This document shows, piece after piece, positions 35,235-44,950 of a stretch of DNA of 64,000 nt. Every line of letters starts with the position of its first letter. Position 1 is the stretch's first letter. The DNA is taken from positions 130,799 through 194,798 of the forward strand of contig JADJCR010000015.1 of the NCBI GenBank assembly GCA_016703125.1, in the 5' to 3' direction. The notes under the pieces are model-generated. The model saw only the letters and a list, made by a program, of their open reading frames with translations. It ran no database searches and was not told the origin of the DNA. The position numbers were made by a program, and so were the translations under genes. This stretch comes from Micrococcales bacterium (GTDB lineage: Bacteria > Actinomycetota > Actinomycetes > S36-B12 > UBA10799).

Positions 35235-37253
35235 ATGTACGCAGACGGTCTCCTCGAAGGACTCAACGACGAGCAGCGAGCGGTCGCGCAGTTCGACGGC
35301 GGACCGCTGCGGGTGCTCGCCGGCGCGGGCACCGGCAAGACCACCGCGCTCAGTGCCCGGGTGGCGCGCATCGTGGCCGATGGCGTCCCCGCGGAGCGCG
35401 TCCTGCTGCTCACCTTCACCCGCCGCGCGGCACGGCAGATGGTCGAACGCAGCCACGCCCGCCTGGCCCGCATCGGGTACAAGTCCGGCCGCGTGTCCGG
35501 CGGCACGTTCCACTCCGTGGCCCACCGCACCCTGCGCCAGCACGCCGCGCGACTCGGCCTGCCGGAGGGCTTCTCCGTGCTCGACCCGGCCGACGCCGCC
35601 GACGTCATGGACGTGGTGCGCGACGAGACGCTCAAGGACCTGCCCGGTGGCCGGCGGGTGCCCCGCAAGTCCACCCTGCTCGACATCTACTCCCGCGCCG
35701 TCGACACCGGCACCCCGGTGGCCGACGTGGTCAACGCCATCGCCCCGTGGGCCAGCGACCTCGTCGAACCGATCGGCGCGGTGTGCGCCGCGTACCTCAC
35801 TCGCAAACGCCGGCTGGGCCTGCTGGACTTCGACGACCTGCTACTGCACTGGCGGCAGGCCCTGCGCGACGACCTCGTGGGCCGCAGCCTCGGCGGCATG
35901 TACGACCACGTGCTCGTCGATGAGTACCAGGACGTCAACGCCCTGCAGGTCGAACTGCTGCAACTGCTGCGCCGGCACGACGACCGGATCACCGTGGTGG
36001 GCGACGACGCGCAGGCGATCTACTCGTTCCGCGCCTCCGACCCCCGCCACATCCTCGACTTCGAGGCCGACTTCGCCGGCGCCACCACGCTGCAACTCAC
36101 CGTCAACTACCGCAGCACGCAGGCGATCCTGGACACCGCGAACACTCTGGCCGATGACGCCCCGGCGGGCTTCTCCACGCGACTGCGGGCCGCCGCCCCG
36201 GCGCCAGCCACCCTGCCCCGGATGGTCCGCTGCGCCGACGAGGACCACCAGAGCCAGATCGTCTGCGAGGAGGTGCTGGCCCAGCGCGAAGCCGGGGTGG
36301 CCCTGCAGGAGCAGGCGGTGCTCGTGCGTGCCGCCCACCACAGCGACCGCCTCGAGATCGAACTGGGCCGCCGCGGCATCCCCTTCGTGAAGTACGGCGG
36401 CCTGCGCTACCTGGAGGCCGCCCACGTCAAGGACCTGCTGGCCGCGTTCCGGATCGCCGACAACCCCCGCGACGAGGTGGCCTGGTTCCGCGTCCTGCAA
36501 CTGCTGCCCGGGGTGGGGCCGACGAAGGCCAAACGCGCCCTGACCGCCTTGGGTCTGCTCGACGACGGCGAGGACGCCGAGGTGTTGCTGCGCTGGCCCC
36601 TGGCCCTCAACGAGTTGCCGGCCGGCGCCCAGGAAGCGGCGGAGGCCGTGGCCCGGGCGGTCGCAACCAAGCAGGCCGACCCACTGCGACAGGCCATGGC
36701 ACCGCTGATCCGCGCGGCCTACGACAACGGCGAGGAGCGCCTGGCCGACCTCGATGTGCTCGTCGAGGCCGCCGCCACCCTGCCCCGACTGTCGGACGTC
36801 GCCGCCGACCACGCCCTGGATCCGCCGCGGTCGACCGGCGATCTGGCCGGCGCCCCGGCCATCGACGAGGACTGGCTGGTGATCAGCACGATGCACTCGG
36901 CCAAGGGCCTGGAGTGGGACGTGGTGCACGTGATCCACGCCGCCGACGGCAACATCCCCTCGGACATGGCCCTGACCGACCGTAACGGCCTGGAGGAGGA
37001 GCGGCGACTGTTCTACGTGGCCGTGACCCGCGCCCGCCACGACCTCAACGTGTACGTGCCGCTGCGCTACCACCATCGCCCCACCGGCGACCGGCATTCC
37101 TGGTCCCAGCCCTCCCGATTCCTGTCCGACGCGGTGCGCGCCACGATGACCGAGCAGACCCTGCTGCGCCCGGAGTCCGGCGACCCCGCCGACATCGCAG
37201 TCGTGGACACGACCTCCGCCGTGGACGCCGAACTGCGCGGCCTCTTCGGCTGA
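35235..37253 (+). CDS. UvrD/Rep-family ATP-dependent DNA helicase
   Basis: The 672-residue superfamily 1A helicase has the Q motif LNDEQRAVAQ, Walker A AGAGTGKTTALSARV near residue 32, motif II VDEYQDVN, motif III GDDAQAIYSFR, motif IV-like VNYRST, motif V STMHSAKGLEWD and motif VI EERRLFYVAVTRAR. It unwinds DNA 3' to 5' in repair or replication restart. It is somewhat short compared with UvrD/PcrA (720-780) and lacks their long C-terminal RNA polymerase-binding tail, so it may be a paralogue of the UvrD2/AdnA-free group. The start is ATG 35235. Confidence 0.9.
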   Translation: MYADGLLEGLNDEQRAVAQFDGGPLRVLAGAGTGKTTALSARVARIVADGVPAERVLLLTFTRRAARQMVERSHARLARIGYKSGRVSGGTFHSVAHRTLRQHAARLGLPEGFSVLDPADAADVMDVVRDETLKDLPGGRRVPRKSTLLDIYSRAVDTGTPVADVVNAIAPWASDLVEPIGAVCAAYLTRKRRLGLLDFDDLLLHWRQALRDDLVGRSLGGMYDHVLVDEYQDVNALQVELLQLLRRHDDRITVVGDDAQAIYSFRASDPRHILDFEADFAGATTLQLTVNYRSTQAILDTANTLADDAPAGFSTRLRAAAPAPATLPRMVRCADEDHQSQIVCEEVLAQREAGVALQEQAVLVRAAHHSDRLEIELGRRGIPFVKYGGLRYLEAAHVKDLLAAFRIADNPRDEVAWFRVLQLLPGVGPTKAKRALTALGLLDDGEDAEVLLRWPLALNELPAGAQEAAEAVARAVATKQADPLRQAMAPLIRAAYDNGEERLADLDVLVEAAATLPRLSDVAADHALDPPRSTGDLAGAPAIDEDWLVISTMHSAKGLEWDVVHVIHAADGNIPSDMALTDRNGLEEERRLFYVAVTRARHDLNVYVPLRYHHRPTGDRHSWSQPSRFLSDAVRATMTEQTLLRPESGDPADIAVVDTTSAVDAELRGLFG

Positions 37254-37261
37254 CGCGGCAC

Positions 37262-37267
37262 TAGCCT
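37262..37267 (+). promoter_or_regulatory. -10 box (TAGCCT), leaderless start
   Basis: TAGCCT seven bases before ATG 37275, giving the folate and ArfB genes their own promoter 8 bases after the helicase stop. Confidence 0.45.
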
Positions 37268-37274
37268 TGCCGGC

Positions 37275-37787
37275 ATGGACAAGGCACACCTGCGCGCCAT
37301 GGTGCGTGCGCGCCGTGCCGCCGGGCATGTGCCGGACTCGGGCTACCCCGCGAGGGTGCTCGCGGCCGTCCCCCGGGGCGTCGTGTGCTGCTACGTCGCC
37401 CTGCCCGGCGAACCACCCACCGAGGACCTCATCGAGGCACTGCTGGCCCGCGGCGACGAGGTGTACCTGCCGATCGCCGGGGCCCGCCGGGTCCTGCACT
37501 GGACCCCCGCCATCTCGTCGCGCCCGTGGCGGGCATGGGGCGTCGGACCGGGCCCCACCCCCGAACCCGTCCCCCTCCCCGAACCCGCCACCGTCATCGT
37601 CCCCGCGCTGGCCGTCGACGCCACCGGGCATCGCCTGGGCCAGGGCGGTGGGTACTACGACCGCTTCGTGCCGACCGTCCCGCAGGCCCGTACCGTCGCC
37701 CTTATCTGGCACGACGAGGTGTTCGAGCGCATCCCGGCGCAGCGCCACGACATCCGCGTGGACACCTGGGTGATCGCCGATGCCTGA
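37275..37787 (+). CDS. 5-formyltetrahydrofolate cyclo-ligase
   Basis: The enzyme converts 5-formyl-THF to 5,10-methenyl-THF using ATP. The 170-residue protein has the substrate-site signature LGQGGGYYDR in its C-terminal half and IVPALAVDATGHRLGQG before it, with an N-terminal basic segment (KAHLRAMVRARRAA). The length is slightly below the usual 180-200. Its last 8 bases overlap the arfB start. Confidence 0.9.
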   Translation: MDKAHLRAMVRARRAAGHVPDSGYPARVLAAVPRGVVCCYVALPGEPPTEDLIEALLARGDEVYLPIAGARRVLHWTPAISSRPWRAWGVGPGPTPEPVPLPEPATVIVPALAVDATGHRLGQGGGYYDRFVPTVPQARTVALIWHDEVFERIPAQRHDIRVDTWVIADA

Positions 37788-38190
37788 CCCCACCGGCGAC
37801 CTCGTCGTCAACGACTCCCTGACCATCCCCGCCACCGAACTGCACTGGCGGTTCAGCCGTTCTTCGGGCCCCGGCGGGCAGTCGGTCAACACCAGCGACT
37901 CCCGCGTCGAGCTGACCTGGGACCCCCGCACCTCCCACGCGCTGACCCCCTACCAGCGGCACGCCCTGCGCACCCCGTTCGTCATCACCGCCTCCGAGCA
38001 CCGCTCGCAGTTGCAGAACCGGCAGGCCGCCCGCCACCGCCTGGTCCGCAGGGTGGAGTCGGCCTTGGCGCCGAAGCGGAAGCGCCGTCGCCGCACCCGG
38101 CCGAGCGCCGCATCCCAGACCCGCCGCATGGACGCCAAGCGCAAGCGCTCGTCGCTGAAGGCCTCCCGCCGCCGCCCGTCACCGGAGTAG
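37780..38190 (+). CDS. arfB: Alternative ribosome-rescue factor ArfB (peptidyl-tRNA hydrolase)
   Basis: ArfB releases nascent chains from ribosomes stalled on truncated mRNA. The 136-residue protein has the catalytic loop SSGPGGQSVN with GGQ near residue 31, and a long basic C-terminal tail (KRKRRRRTRP, KRKRSSLKASRRR) that enters the empty mRNA channel. Size and tail are right for ArfB, not for RF1/RF2. It is coupled to the folate gene by an 8-base overlap. Confidence 0.93.
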   Translation: MPDPTGDLVVNDSLTIPATELHWRFSRSSGPGGQSVNTSDSRVELTWDPRTSHALTPYQRHALRTPFVITASEHRSQLQNRQAARHRLVRRVESALAPKRKRRRRTRPSAASQTRRMDAKRKRSSLKASRRRPSPE

Positions 38191-38199
38191 CCGGGCCAC

Positions 38200-38205
38200 T
38201 AGGCT
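38200..38205 (+). promoter_or_regulatory. -10 box (TAGGCT), leaderless start
   Basis: TAGGCT six bases before ATG 38212 of the PriA-like gene. Confidence 0.45.
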
Positions 38206-38211
38206 GGCCCT

Positions 38212-38910
38212 ATGACTTTGTACCCGCTGGCGCTGCTTCCCCAGGTCACCGTCACCGAGGGCACCGCCCAACTCCCGTTCGTCCCCGGCACGGAGGCCGA
38301 GTACGGCACCGCGGAGCAGGCCATCGCCGCATGGTCCGAGCAGGGCGCGGCCTGGGTGCACGTGGTCGACAACGACCCCGGCGACACCAACTACGCCTCC
38401 ATCGCCCGCGCCACCGGCGCGCACGTGCAACTGGCCTCCCAGATCGCCACCGAGGCCGCACTGCAGGCGGCGATGGCCGCCAAGCCCAGCCGCATCGTCA
38501 TCGAGCCGACCGACCTGACGTGGACCCAGAACGCGCTCGGTGCGCACGGCGATCTGCTGGCCGTCGCGCTGGACATCCGCCGCCCGGACGCCCTTGCCGT
38601 GGCCACCACGCTCGACCAGGCCGGATGCAGCCGCTACGTGGTGAGCGACATCGCCGAGCACCACCGCTGGCGCCACGACGACCGGCACCTGCTCCAGGAG
38701 TTCTGCGACGCCACCGACGCGCACGTGATCGCGGAGGGCGGGGTCAAGAACCTCGACGACCTGCACGAATTGCACGAACTGGTACCCGACGGCCTCGACG
38801 GGATCATCCTCGACGCCCCGCTGTACGACGGCGCGTTCATGTACGCCGAGGCCGTGGCTGCCGGCGCGGATCGCTTCGACATGTTCTTCTGGGGCCCGCC
38901 CCAGCCGTGA
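38212..38910 (+). CDS. Degenerate PriA/HisA-like TIM-barrel protein
   Basis: The 232-residue protein follows the actinobacterial PriA (HisA/TrpF isomerase) sequence almost end to end: AWSEQGAAWVHVVDNDPGDTN, GCSRYVVSD, AEGGVKNLDDLHEL, LVPDGLDGIILDAPLYDGAF. However, the first catalytic Asp of the PAVDV strand is replaced (LLPQVTV), and the SGGI phosphate loop reads ASQI. The second catalytic Asp (YVVSD) remains. It is unlikely to be the working HisA; it may be a regulator or a repurposed paralogue. No his genes are adjacent. Confidence 0.72.
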   Translation: MTLYPLALLPQVTVTEGTAQLPFVPGTEAEYGTAEQAIAAWSEQGAAWVHVVDNDPGDTNYASIARATGAHVQLASQIATEAALQAAMAAKPSRIVIEPTDLTWTQNALGAHGDLLAVALDIRRPDALAVATTLDQAGCSRYVVSDIAEHHRWRHDDRHLLQEFCDATDAHVIAEGGVKNLDDLHELHELVPDGLDGIILDAPLYDGAFMYAEAVAAGADRFDMFFWGPPQP

Positions 38911-40540
38911 TCAGGCCCGCGGTGCGGGCGTGAAACCCATCCGCTCGCTGTAGACGACCACCTGGTCGCGCCCAGCCCGTTTCGCGGCGTACAACGCCAC
39001 ATCCGCACACCGCCGCAACTCGCTGCTGCTGCGGGCGTGGTCGGGGAACGCCGCCAGCCCGGCTGACAGCGTCACCTGCGGGTAGCGGTTGCCTGAGGCT
39101 GTGCCCACCAACTGCGGCAGGGCCGCCCGCAACTGCTCGGCCCGCTCCCGCGTCACTTCCAGCGGCGCTGACGGCATGAGGATGATGAACTCCTCACCGC
39201 CGTACCGGCAGGCGATGTCGCCGGGGCGCAGCCGGGCGCGCAGCAGGTCGCCCAGCCAGCGCAGGACCTGATCGCCGGCAGCATGCCCGTGCTCGTCGTT
39301 GAGCGCTTTGAAGTGGTCCAGGTCGAGCATCAACATGCACAGCGGCGTGTTCTCGCGCTCGGCGCGCGCCAGTTCCCGGCCGAACGTCTCCTCGAGGTAC
39401 CGCCGGTTGTGCAAGCCGGTCAGCGGGTCGCGCAGCTCGCTCGCGCAGCCCGTCCTGCAGCGTCTGGATCGTCACCAGTTGCGCGGTCAGTTTCTCGTTG
39501 GCGTCACGCAGTTCGAGTTCGGTCAGGCGCAGGGCGTTGATGTCGCGCAGCACCAGCACCCGGCCGCGGACCCGGTCGCGCTCATCGCTGACCACTACCC
39601 GGTGCACGTCGACGTGGCGGGAGGTGGGGTGCTCGATGAAGACATCGGTGTGATCGCGGTCGGAGTCGACGGTCTGCAGCAGCCCAGGCCACGGCGCGAG
39701 CACCGAGGCCACGGGTGTGCCGGCAAGATCCCGCCGCCGGATCCCCAGCCAGTTGTAGAACGCCGCGTTGGCCATCGCCACCCGGTCGGCCGCATCGAGG
39801 ACCAGCACGGCGTCGTGCAGGTTCTCCAGCACCGACTCCTGCGCGATCGGGACCACGGTGAGCAGACCCTGCCGCAACGTCGCCCATGTCATCCCCACCG
39901 CCGTGACCGCGAAGGCGATCGGCGCCGGATCCTGGCCGGGGAAAGGACTGAACCCGAAGACGTAGGCGATCGACCCCAGGATCGGGAACGCGGCGAGCAC
40001 AAGCATCAACGTGAACTGCCCGCGGTAACTGTCGTCGTGCCGGCCGAACGCCACCACGACGATGGCCAGGGCGGCGAGCAGCAGCAGGTAGCTGTACCCG
40101 ATCACGAGGAAGAACACCGGGCCGTGCTCGTACACCAGGATGTTCCCCGGCTCGGGCACGAACCCGGTCCACAGCCAGTGGTGCAGGCCGTTGGTGGCGG
40201 CGGCGATGACGCAGCACACCGGCACGATCCACAGCAGCCACCGCGGCTGCGGCGCCCACTTCTCGCTCTGGGTGTACTCCACGACGAACAGGAAGAAGAA
40301 GACCGGCACGCTCATCGCGCCGGGATAGCCCAGGGTTCCGAAGAAGATCTTGGCGTTCTCGCCCACGACCATCGCTTCGCACGCGTATGCCAGCGTCCAC
40401 ACCAGCATGGCGATGAGCAGTCCCACCAGCGGTCGGCCACCGATGGCACCGCGCCGCGGCCACACCATCATCAGCGCGACGGCCATGACCACTGCGCTGG
40501 CCAACAGGGACAGGCCGTACACACTCCACTGCCAGTCCAC
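38911..40540 (-). CDS. Diguanylate cyclase with 7TM sensor and PAS domain, with frameshift
   Basis: The N-terminal frame (from ATG 40540) has a seven-helix membrane region resembling the histidine-kinase N-terminal 7TM domain, then a PAS domain (ENLHDAVLVLDAADRVAMAN) and a coiled coil. The C-terminal frame has DPLTGLHNRRYLEETFGREL, DLDHFKALND and the active motif YGGEEF, so it should make c-di-GMP. A single extra base near 39439, within the sequence encoding LREELRDPLTG, separates the frames. Without it the protein is about 540 residues and complete. Confidence 0.85.
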
Positions 40541-40561
40541 GATTGGCAGGCTAGAGGTTGA

Positions 40562-42148
40562 TCAGGTCGCGTCGCCCGACGAGGCGTCCTGCCTGCTGTA
40601 TCGGGCCAACAGGTCCGCCTCACCGGCCTTGCCCGGGAAGCGCCACCATGTCACCGCTGCCCCGATGAGGATCGCCACGATGCCCGCGGCGTAGGCCCAG
40701 TTGGCGCCGTCAAGGAAGGACTGCTGCGCCGCCTGCTCGATCGCTGAGGCGTACGACGGGTACTGCTCGGCGACGGCCTCGGCACCGGCGAAGGACTTCT
40801 GCAACTGCGTGGCCACCTCGTCGGTGACCTTCTCGGATTCCGGGGAGGCGGCCACCGCCGAAGCCATGGCGCTGGCGTAACCGAGCGTGAGCAGCACCCC
40901 GAGGATCGACTGCATGACCGCACCGCCGAGGTCGCGCTGCAGGTCCGCCGTCGCGGAGGCCATGCCCGCCCGGTGGACCGGCACGGAAGCGGTCAGCGCG
41001 TGGGACGCCGGGGTGCCCGCGAACCCGACCCCGAGCCCGACGAGGACGTACGCCAGGGCTACACCGGCGTACGACGTCTGCTGCTTCCACAGCAACAGCA
41101 TCACGATGAAGCCGAGGACGAAGAACACGTAGCCGAGCAAGAGCGTGAAGCGCGAACCGCGGGACACCACCAGCTTGGCGGACAGCCCGGCCACCGCGAC
41201 CATCGCCACGGACATCGGGATGACCGACGCGCCGGAGGCCAGCGTGCTGTAGGCCCGGACGTTCTGCAGGAACTGCTGGCTGATGTACATCGTGCCCATC
41301 AGCGTGCCGAACACGATGATCCCGGCCACGGCCGCCACCCAGAAGATCCGCCGCGTGGCCACGTCGAGGTCGTACAGCGGGTTGGGTGCCCGCCGCTGCC
41401 GGCGCACGAACCACACCGCGGTGACCACGGTCACGACCGCGAAGAACCCGGCGAGTTTGAGCCCGCCCGGCACGGCTGCGAAGTTGATGGCCAGCACCAG
41501 GGCGGCGATCATCACCACGGACAGGGCACCACCCCGATGATCCACCGGGTCCGAGGTCTCGTTGACGTGCGCGGGCACCACCCGCAGCGCGAGCAGGAAC
41601 GCCACCGCCGCCAGCGGCACGGTGATGAGGAAGACCGAGCCCCACCAGAAGTTCTCCAACAGCCAGCCTGCGGTCAGCGGCCCGATGACCATGACGCCGC
41701 TGCCGATCGCCGACCACTTCGCGATCGCCGCCGTGCGTGCCGGGCCGTCGGCCCACAGCGCCGTGATGAGCGCCAACGTGGTCGGAAACGCCATGCCCGC
41801 GCAGACCCCGCCCAGCACGCGCGCGACGATGAGCACCGTCTCGCTCCACGCGAAGGAGGCCAGCAGCGCCGCGGGGATGGACAGCCCGGTTCCCACCAGC
41901 AGCAGCAGTTTGCGCCCGTAGTGGTCACCCACGGCACCGAGGTACAGCACAGAGGCGGCCAGGCCGAGGGAGAAACCCACGGCGATCATGTTCAGCGACG
42001 TCTGGCTGGCCTCTAAAGCCCGGCCGATCGACGGCAGTGCCACGTTCGCCACGGCGAGGTTGAGGTTGGCGACCCCGGCCACCGTGATCAGGGTCCCCAG
42101 CACCAGGCCGGCGCGGGTGGGCTTGGTCGTCACGGCGGCGGCGGTCAC
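40562..42148 (-). CDS. MFS transporter, DHA2 type (14 TM)
   Basis: The protein is about 528 residues with 14 predicted membrane segments. Motif A-like LGAVGDHYGRKLLLLVG, motif B/C-like ARVLGGVCAGMAFPTTLAL and WSAIGSGVMVIGPLTAGWLL are visible. A large extracytoplasmic loop (SPESEKVTDEVATQLQKSF) sits before the last helix. It probably exports drugs or metabolites with proton antiport. GTG 42148 is the chosen start. The neighbouring upstream gene on the same strand encodes an unrelated membrane protein. Confidence 0.85.
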   Translation of the reverse strand: MTAAAVTTKPTRAGLVLGTLITVAGVANLNLAVANVALPSIGRALEASQTSLNMIAVGFSLGLAASVLYLGAVGDHYGRKLLLLVGTGLSIPAALLASFAWSETVLIVARVLGGVCAGMAFPTTLALITALWADGPARTAAIAKWSAIGSGVMVIGPLTAGWLLENFWWGSVFLITVPLAAVAFLLALRVVPAHVNETSDPVDHRGGALSVVMIAALVLAINFAAVPGGLKLAGFFAVVTVVTAVWFVRRQRRAPNPLYDLDVATRRIFWVAAVAGIIVFGTLMGTMYISQQFLQNVRAYSTLASGASVIPMSVAMVAVAGLSAKLVVSRGSRFTLLLGYVFFVLGFIVMLLLWKQQTSYAGVALAYVLVGLGVGFAGTPASHALTASVPVHRAGMASATADLQRDLGGAVMQSILGVLLTLGYASAMASAVAASPESEKVTDEVATQLQKSFAGAEAVAEQYPSYASAIEQAAQQSFLDGANWAYAAGIVAILIGAAVTWWRFPGKAGEADLLARYSRQDASSGDAT

Positions 42149-42179
42149 GCGCTCAGCGTGGCACGCATGGACACCGGAT

Positions 42180-43124
42180 TCAGCCTGACAGCAGCCGTTC
42201 GGCCAGCCAGAGGTCGAGCATCCAGTCGGAGTCCAGGGCCGACCCGCGCCGTTCGGCCAGCACCCCCTGCGCCGACCCGCGGACCCGCACCTTGTGCCAG
42301 CGCGGATCCTGCGGAACGCCGGCCAGCCTGTCCTGTACCCACGCCGGGGCCTGCTCGGCTTGCAGGCGTCCGTCCTTGCCGAGGATCTCGAAGGTGTCGG
42401 TGGGCCGTTGCACCAGCACCGCGGTGCTGCCGGCGTAGGCGTCCACGACGACGTGGCGGCCGTAGCGATCGCCCTCGAACGTGGTCGGCCCGATGGTGTG
42501 CGCCCCGATCCCGTCGGTCCCGATGCGCGGCAACAGGATGATCGACGGCGTACGGCTGATCGCCAGGCCCAGGCCGGAGTTGTAGTCGTCGGCCAGCGAG
42601 CGCGCCCGGCGCATGTTCCGCGGCAGCGCCACGAGCAGGAGCACCACGACCGCCAGCCCGGGCAGCGCCGCGACCGGGATGCCCGGGCCGGTCTCCCCCA
42701 GCGGCTGCCACACCTGCGTGACCGCGCCGCTGACGTACAGGTAGCCGCCCAGCGGCAGCAGGATCGCCACCAGGGCGGTAGGGACGAACAGGCCGATGCT
42801 GAACCGCCGCGAACCCTGCGCACCGGCGCGGGCGCGGGCGGCGTCGGTGCCCGGCAAGGTCAGTGCGGCCATGAGTTGCTCGGGGGTCTGCGGGAGGTGC
42901 CCGGCCGGGACCGGTTCGGCCTCTTGCGGCTTGCGGCGGACCAGGTCGACGGCCTGCATCCCGAGGATGCCGAGCAGGTAGATGCCGACCGCGGCGCCGA
43001 TCAGTGCGTACGGCGGTTCGTCACCGGGTTTGTAGTTCAGCCCGACATACACCACCACGCCCACGACGGCCAGCAGCCCGCCGACCACCCACATCCGGTA
43101 CAGGCACGACCGTTGCCAGATCAC
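42180..43124 (-). CDS. Hypothetical membrane protein
   Basis: No family was recognised. The 314-residue protein has four hydrophobic helices in two pairs (near residues 10-60 and 115-165), a Pro-rich linker between them (PQEAEPVPAGHLPQTPEQL), and a C-terminal cytosolic part of about 130 residues with a beta-rich look (TFEGDRYGRHVVVDAYAG). Starts at GTG 43124, 30 bases from the DUF427 stop. Confidence 0.65.
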   Translation of the reverse strand: MIWQRSCLYRMWVVGGLLAVVGVVVYVGLNYKPGDEPPYALIGAAVGIYLLGILGMQAVDLVRRKPQEAEPVPAGHLPQTPEQLMAALTLPGTDAARARAGAQGSRRFSIGLFVPTALVAILLPLGGYLYVSGAVTQVWQPLGETGPGIPVAALPGLAVVVLLLVALPRNMRRARSLADDYNSGLGLAISRTPSIILLPRIGTDGIGAHTIGPTTFEGDRYGRHVVVDAYAGSTAVLVQRPTDTFEILGKDGRLQAEQAPAWVQDRLAGVPQDPRWHKVRVRGSAQGVLAERRGSALDSDWMLDLWLAERLLSG

Positions 43125-43154
43125 CCGCCGAGTGTGGCAGAGGTGGCAGCGGGC

Positions 43155-43649
43155 TCACCACCACTGCGTGCCCGGGGCCCCCTTGTACGGCCCGGCGATG
43201 CGCGAGGTGGGCCAGTCGCCGTAGAAGCTGCTCTGCAAAGGCGTGACCGCCTCACCGGACACCTCGCACAGGTCCACCCGCTGCGGGTAGAAGCACACGG
43301 CGTTGACGATCTGTTCGTAGCCGGGGTTCGGCCGGGGGTACCACCAGCACACCTGCGGCACGGCGGGCTCGCCCGGCAACCGCAGATCCGCGTAACTGGC
43401 CGCCCCCTTGTACTCGCATACGGTCCGCAGACCCACCTCGTGCAGGTGGGTCCAGTCGACGTCCGCGGCGGGGATGTAATACGCCGGCGCGTGCGACGTC
43501 TCGAGCACCCGCAGCGTGCGCTTGCTCTCAGCCAGCACGTGGCCGGCGTGCACGACACGGACCAGATCGTCACTGGGCATCACGGCCGGTGGCCGGGGGT
43601 AGTCCCACACGGACTCCTGGCCCGGTCCCACGGGTTCACGTTTCGGCAC
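43155..43649 (-). CDS. DUF427 family protein
   Basis: The 164-residue protein matches DUF427: ESVWDYPRPP, VHAGHVLAESKRTLRVLETS, PAYYIPAADVDW, CEYKGAASY and CWWYPRPNPGYEQIVNAVCF. The fold is a small beta barrel of unknown function. GTG 43649 fits the family start and follows GGAAG; a longer frame from 43712 would overlap the divergent gene at 43705. Confidence 0.9.
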   Translation of the reverse strand: MPKREPVGPGQESVWDYPRPPAVMPSDDLVRVVHAGHVLAESKRTLRVLETSHAPAYYIPAADVDWTHLHEVGLRTVCEYKGAASYADLRLPGEPAVPQVCWWYPRPNPGYEQIVNAVCFYPQRVDLCEVSGEAVTPLQSSFYGDWPTSRIAGPYKGAPGTQWW

Positions 43650-43704
43650 ACTTCCAGCCTGCAACCGGTCGCGGTTCCCCGCAATCGCGCGCAGACTCGC
43701 AGGT

Positions 43705-44025
43705 ATGGCCACGGTCGTCTACGACGGGTACTGCAACCTGTGCATCGCCTCGGTGCGCTTCTTGGCGCGTCGGCAGAAGCCCGGGGCGCTGCAGTTCGTG
43801 GCCAACCCCGCCGCCGACCAGCAGACCGTCACCGTCATCGACGGCGGCCGGGAGTACACGCTGTCGGACGCCTCGCTGCGGGCGCTGAAGTACCTGCGGT
43901 GGCCGTGGCCGCTGCTGCGCGTCGCGCTGGTGATCCCCAAGCCCGCGCGCGACAGGGTCTATCGATGGGTCGCTGCCAACCGCTACCGGTGGTTCGGGCG
44001 CTCGGAGTCCTACTGCCAGCTCTGA
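43705..44025 (+). CDS. DCC-family thiol-disulfide oxidoreductase-like protein (DUF393)
   Basis: The 106-residue protein has the namesake start VVYDGYCNLCIASVRFL with the CxxC pair, followed by FVANPAADQQTV and LRALKYLRWPWPLLR. DUF393 proteins are thioredoxin-like and probably redox-active in the cytosol. Its end overlaps the convergent glycerate kinase stop by 16 bases. Confidence 0.9.
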   Translation: MATVVYDGYCNLCIASVRFLARRQKPGALQFVANPAADQQTVTVIDGGREYTLSDASLRALKYLRWPWPLLRVALVIPKPARDRVYRWVAANRYRWFGRSESYCQL

Positions 44026-44938
44026 GCCACCTGCTGCGCGAGGTCCGCCAGCGCCTGCGCCGGCTCGGTGAACGCTCTGTCGCCGGCGAAGTCCAGCAGC
44101 CCGTGGGCTTCCACTCCGTTCTCGGCCACCGTCACCTGCCCGGCCAGCACGATCAGCCGCGAGGCCATGGCCCGCACGCCGGACACGACCTTGCCGTGCA
44201 GGGACTGCCGGTCGAACTTCCCCTCCCCGGTGATGACCACGTCCGCGCCCGCACACGCCGCGGCCAGCCCCACCGCCTGCGCGACGACCTCGAACCCGGA
44301 GACCCGCACCCCACCGAGAAGCATCAGCCCGAAGCCCAGTCCACCCGCCGCACCGGCGCCGGGTGCCTGCGCCAGCTGCGGGTCCTGGGCGGCCCACAGC
44401 CGCATCCGTTCCTCCAGGCCCGGCAGGTCGGCCGTTGCCGCACCCTTCTGCACCGCGAACATGTAGGTGGCGCCATCCGGGCCGAGCAGCGGGCTGTCCA
44501 CGTCGGTCGCGAGGATCAGCCCCGGGACCGGGCCGCCGAGAGCCTCGACCGCCCCCCGGCCACCGTCGTTGGTGGCGGAGCCCCCCAGCCCGACGATGAT
44601 CCGTTCACAGCCCCGCGCCGCGTCGATGAGCTGCCCGACGCCGGCAGTCGACGCCCGCCACGGGTCCCGCTCATCCGGTTCCAGCCGCGCCAGGCCGTTG
44701 GCCTGCGCCGCCTCGATGTAGGCGACGTCGCCCACCTGCAGCCACTGCGCGCCGACGTCGCGGCCGAGCGGATCGCCCACCGTGATCTCGTGCAAGGTCC
44801 GAGGGTGGCGAAAACCCACGACCCGACCGCCGCGCCCATGAGCGGACCGCCCAGGGCGCGGCCGTCGCGGATGGCCTGGGCTGCCTGCGGCGCGCTCAGC
44901 GTCCCGGCGAACTTGTCCGGGCAGACGACGACGCGCAC
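44010..44938 (-). pseudogene. Glycerate kinase, frameshifted and internally shortened
   Basis: The N-terminal frame (GTG 44938) reads VCPDKFAGTLSAPQAAQAIRDG, the normal start of type 1 glycerate kinase. The rest lies in another frame: LHEITVGDPLGRDV, AQANGLARL, GLGGSATNDGGRG and ITGEGKFDRQSLHGKV. The joining region near 44810-44860 is too short and lacks the usual PMADGGEGT segment, so a small deletion as well as a frameshift seems present. Without that loop the enzyme (glycerate + ATP to phosphoglycerate) may be inactive. The true product could still be intact if this stretch is misassembled. Confidence 0.72.
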
Positions 44939-44950
44939 GCCGTCAGTGTG

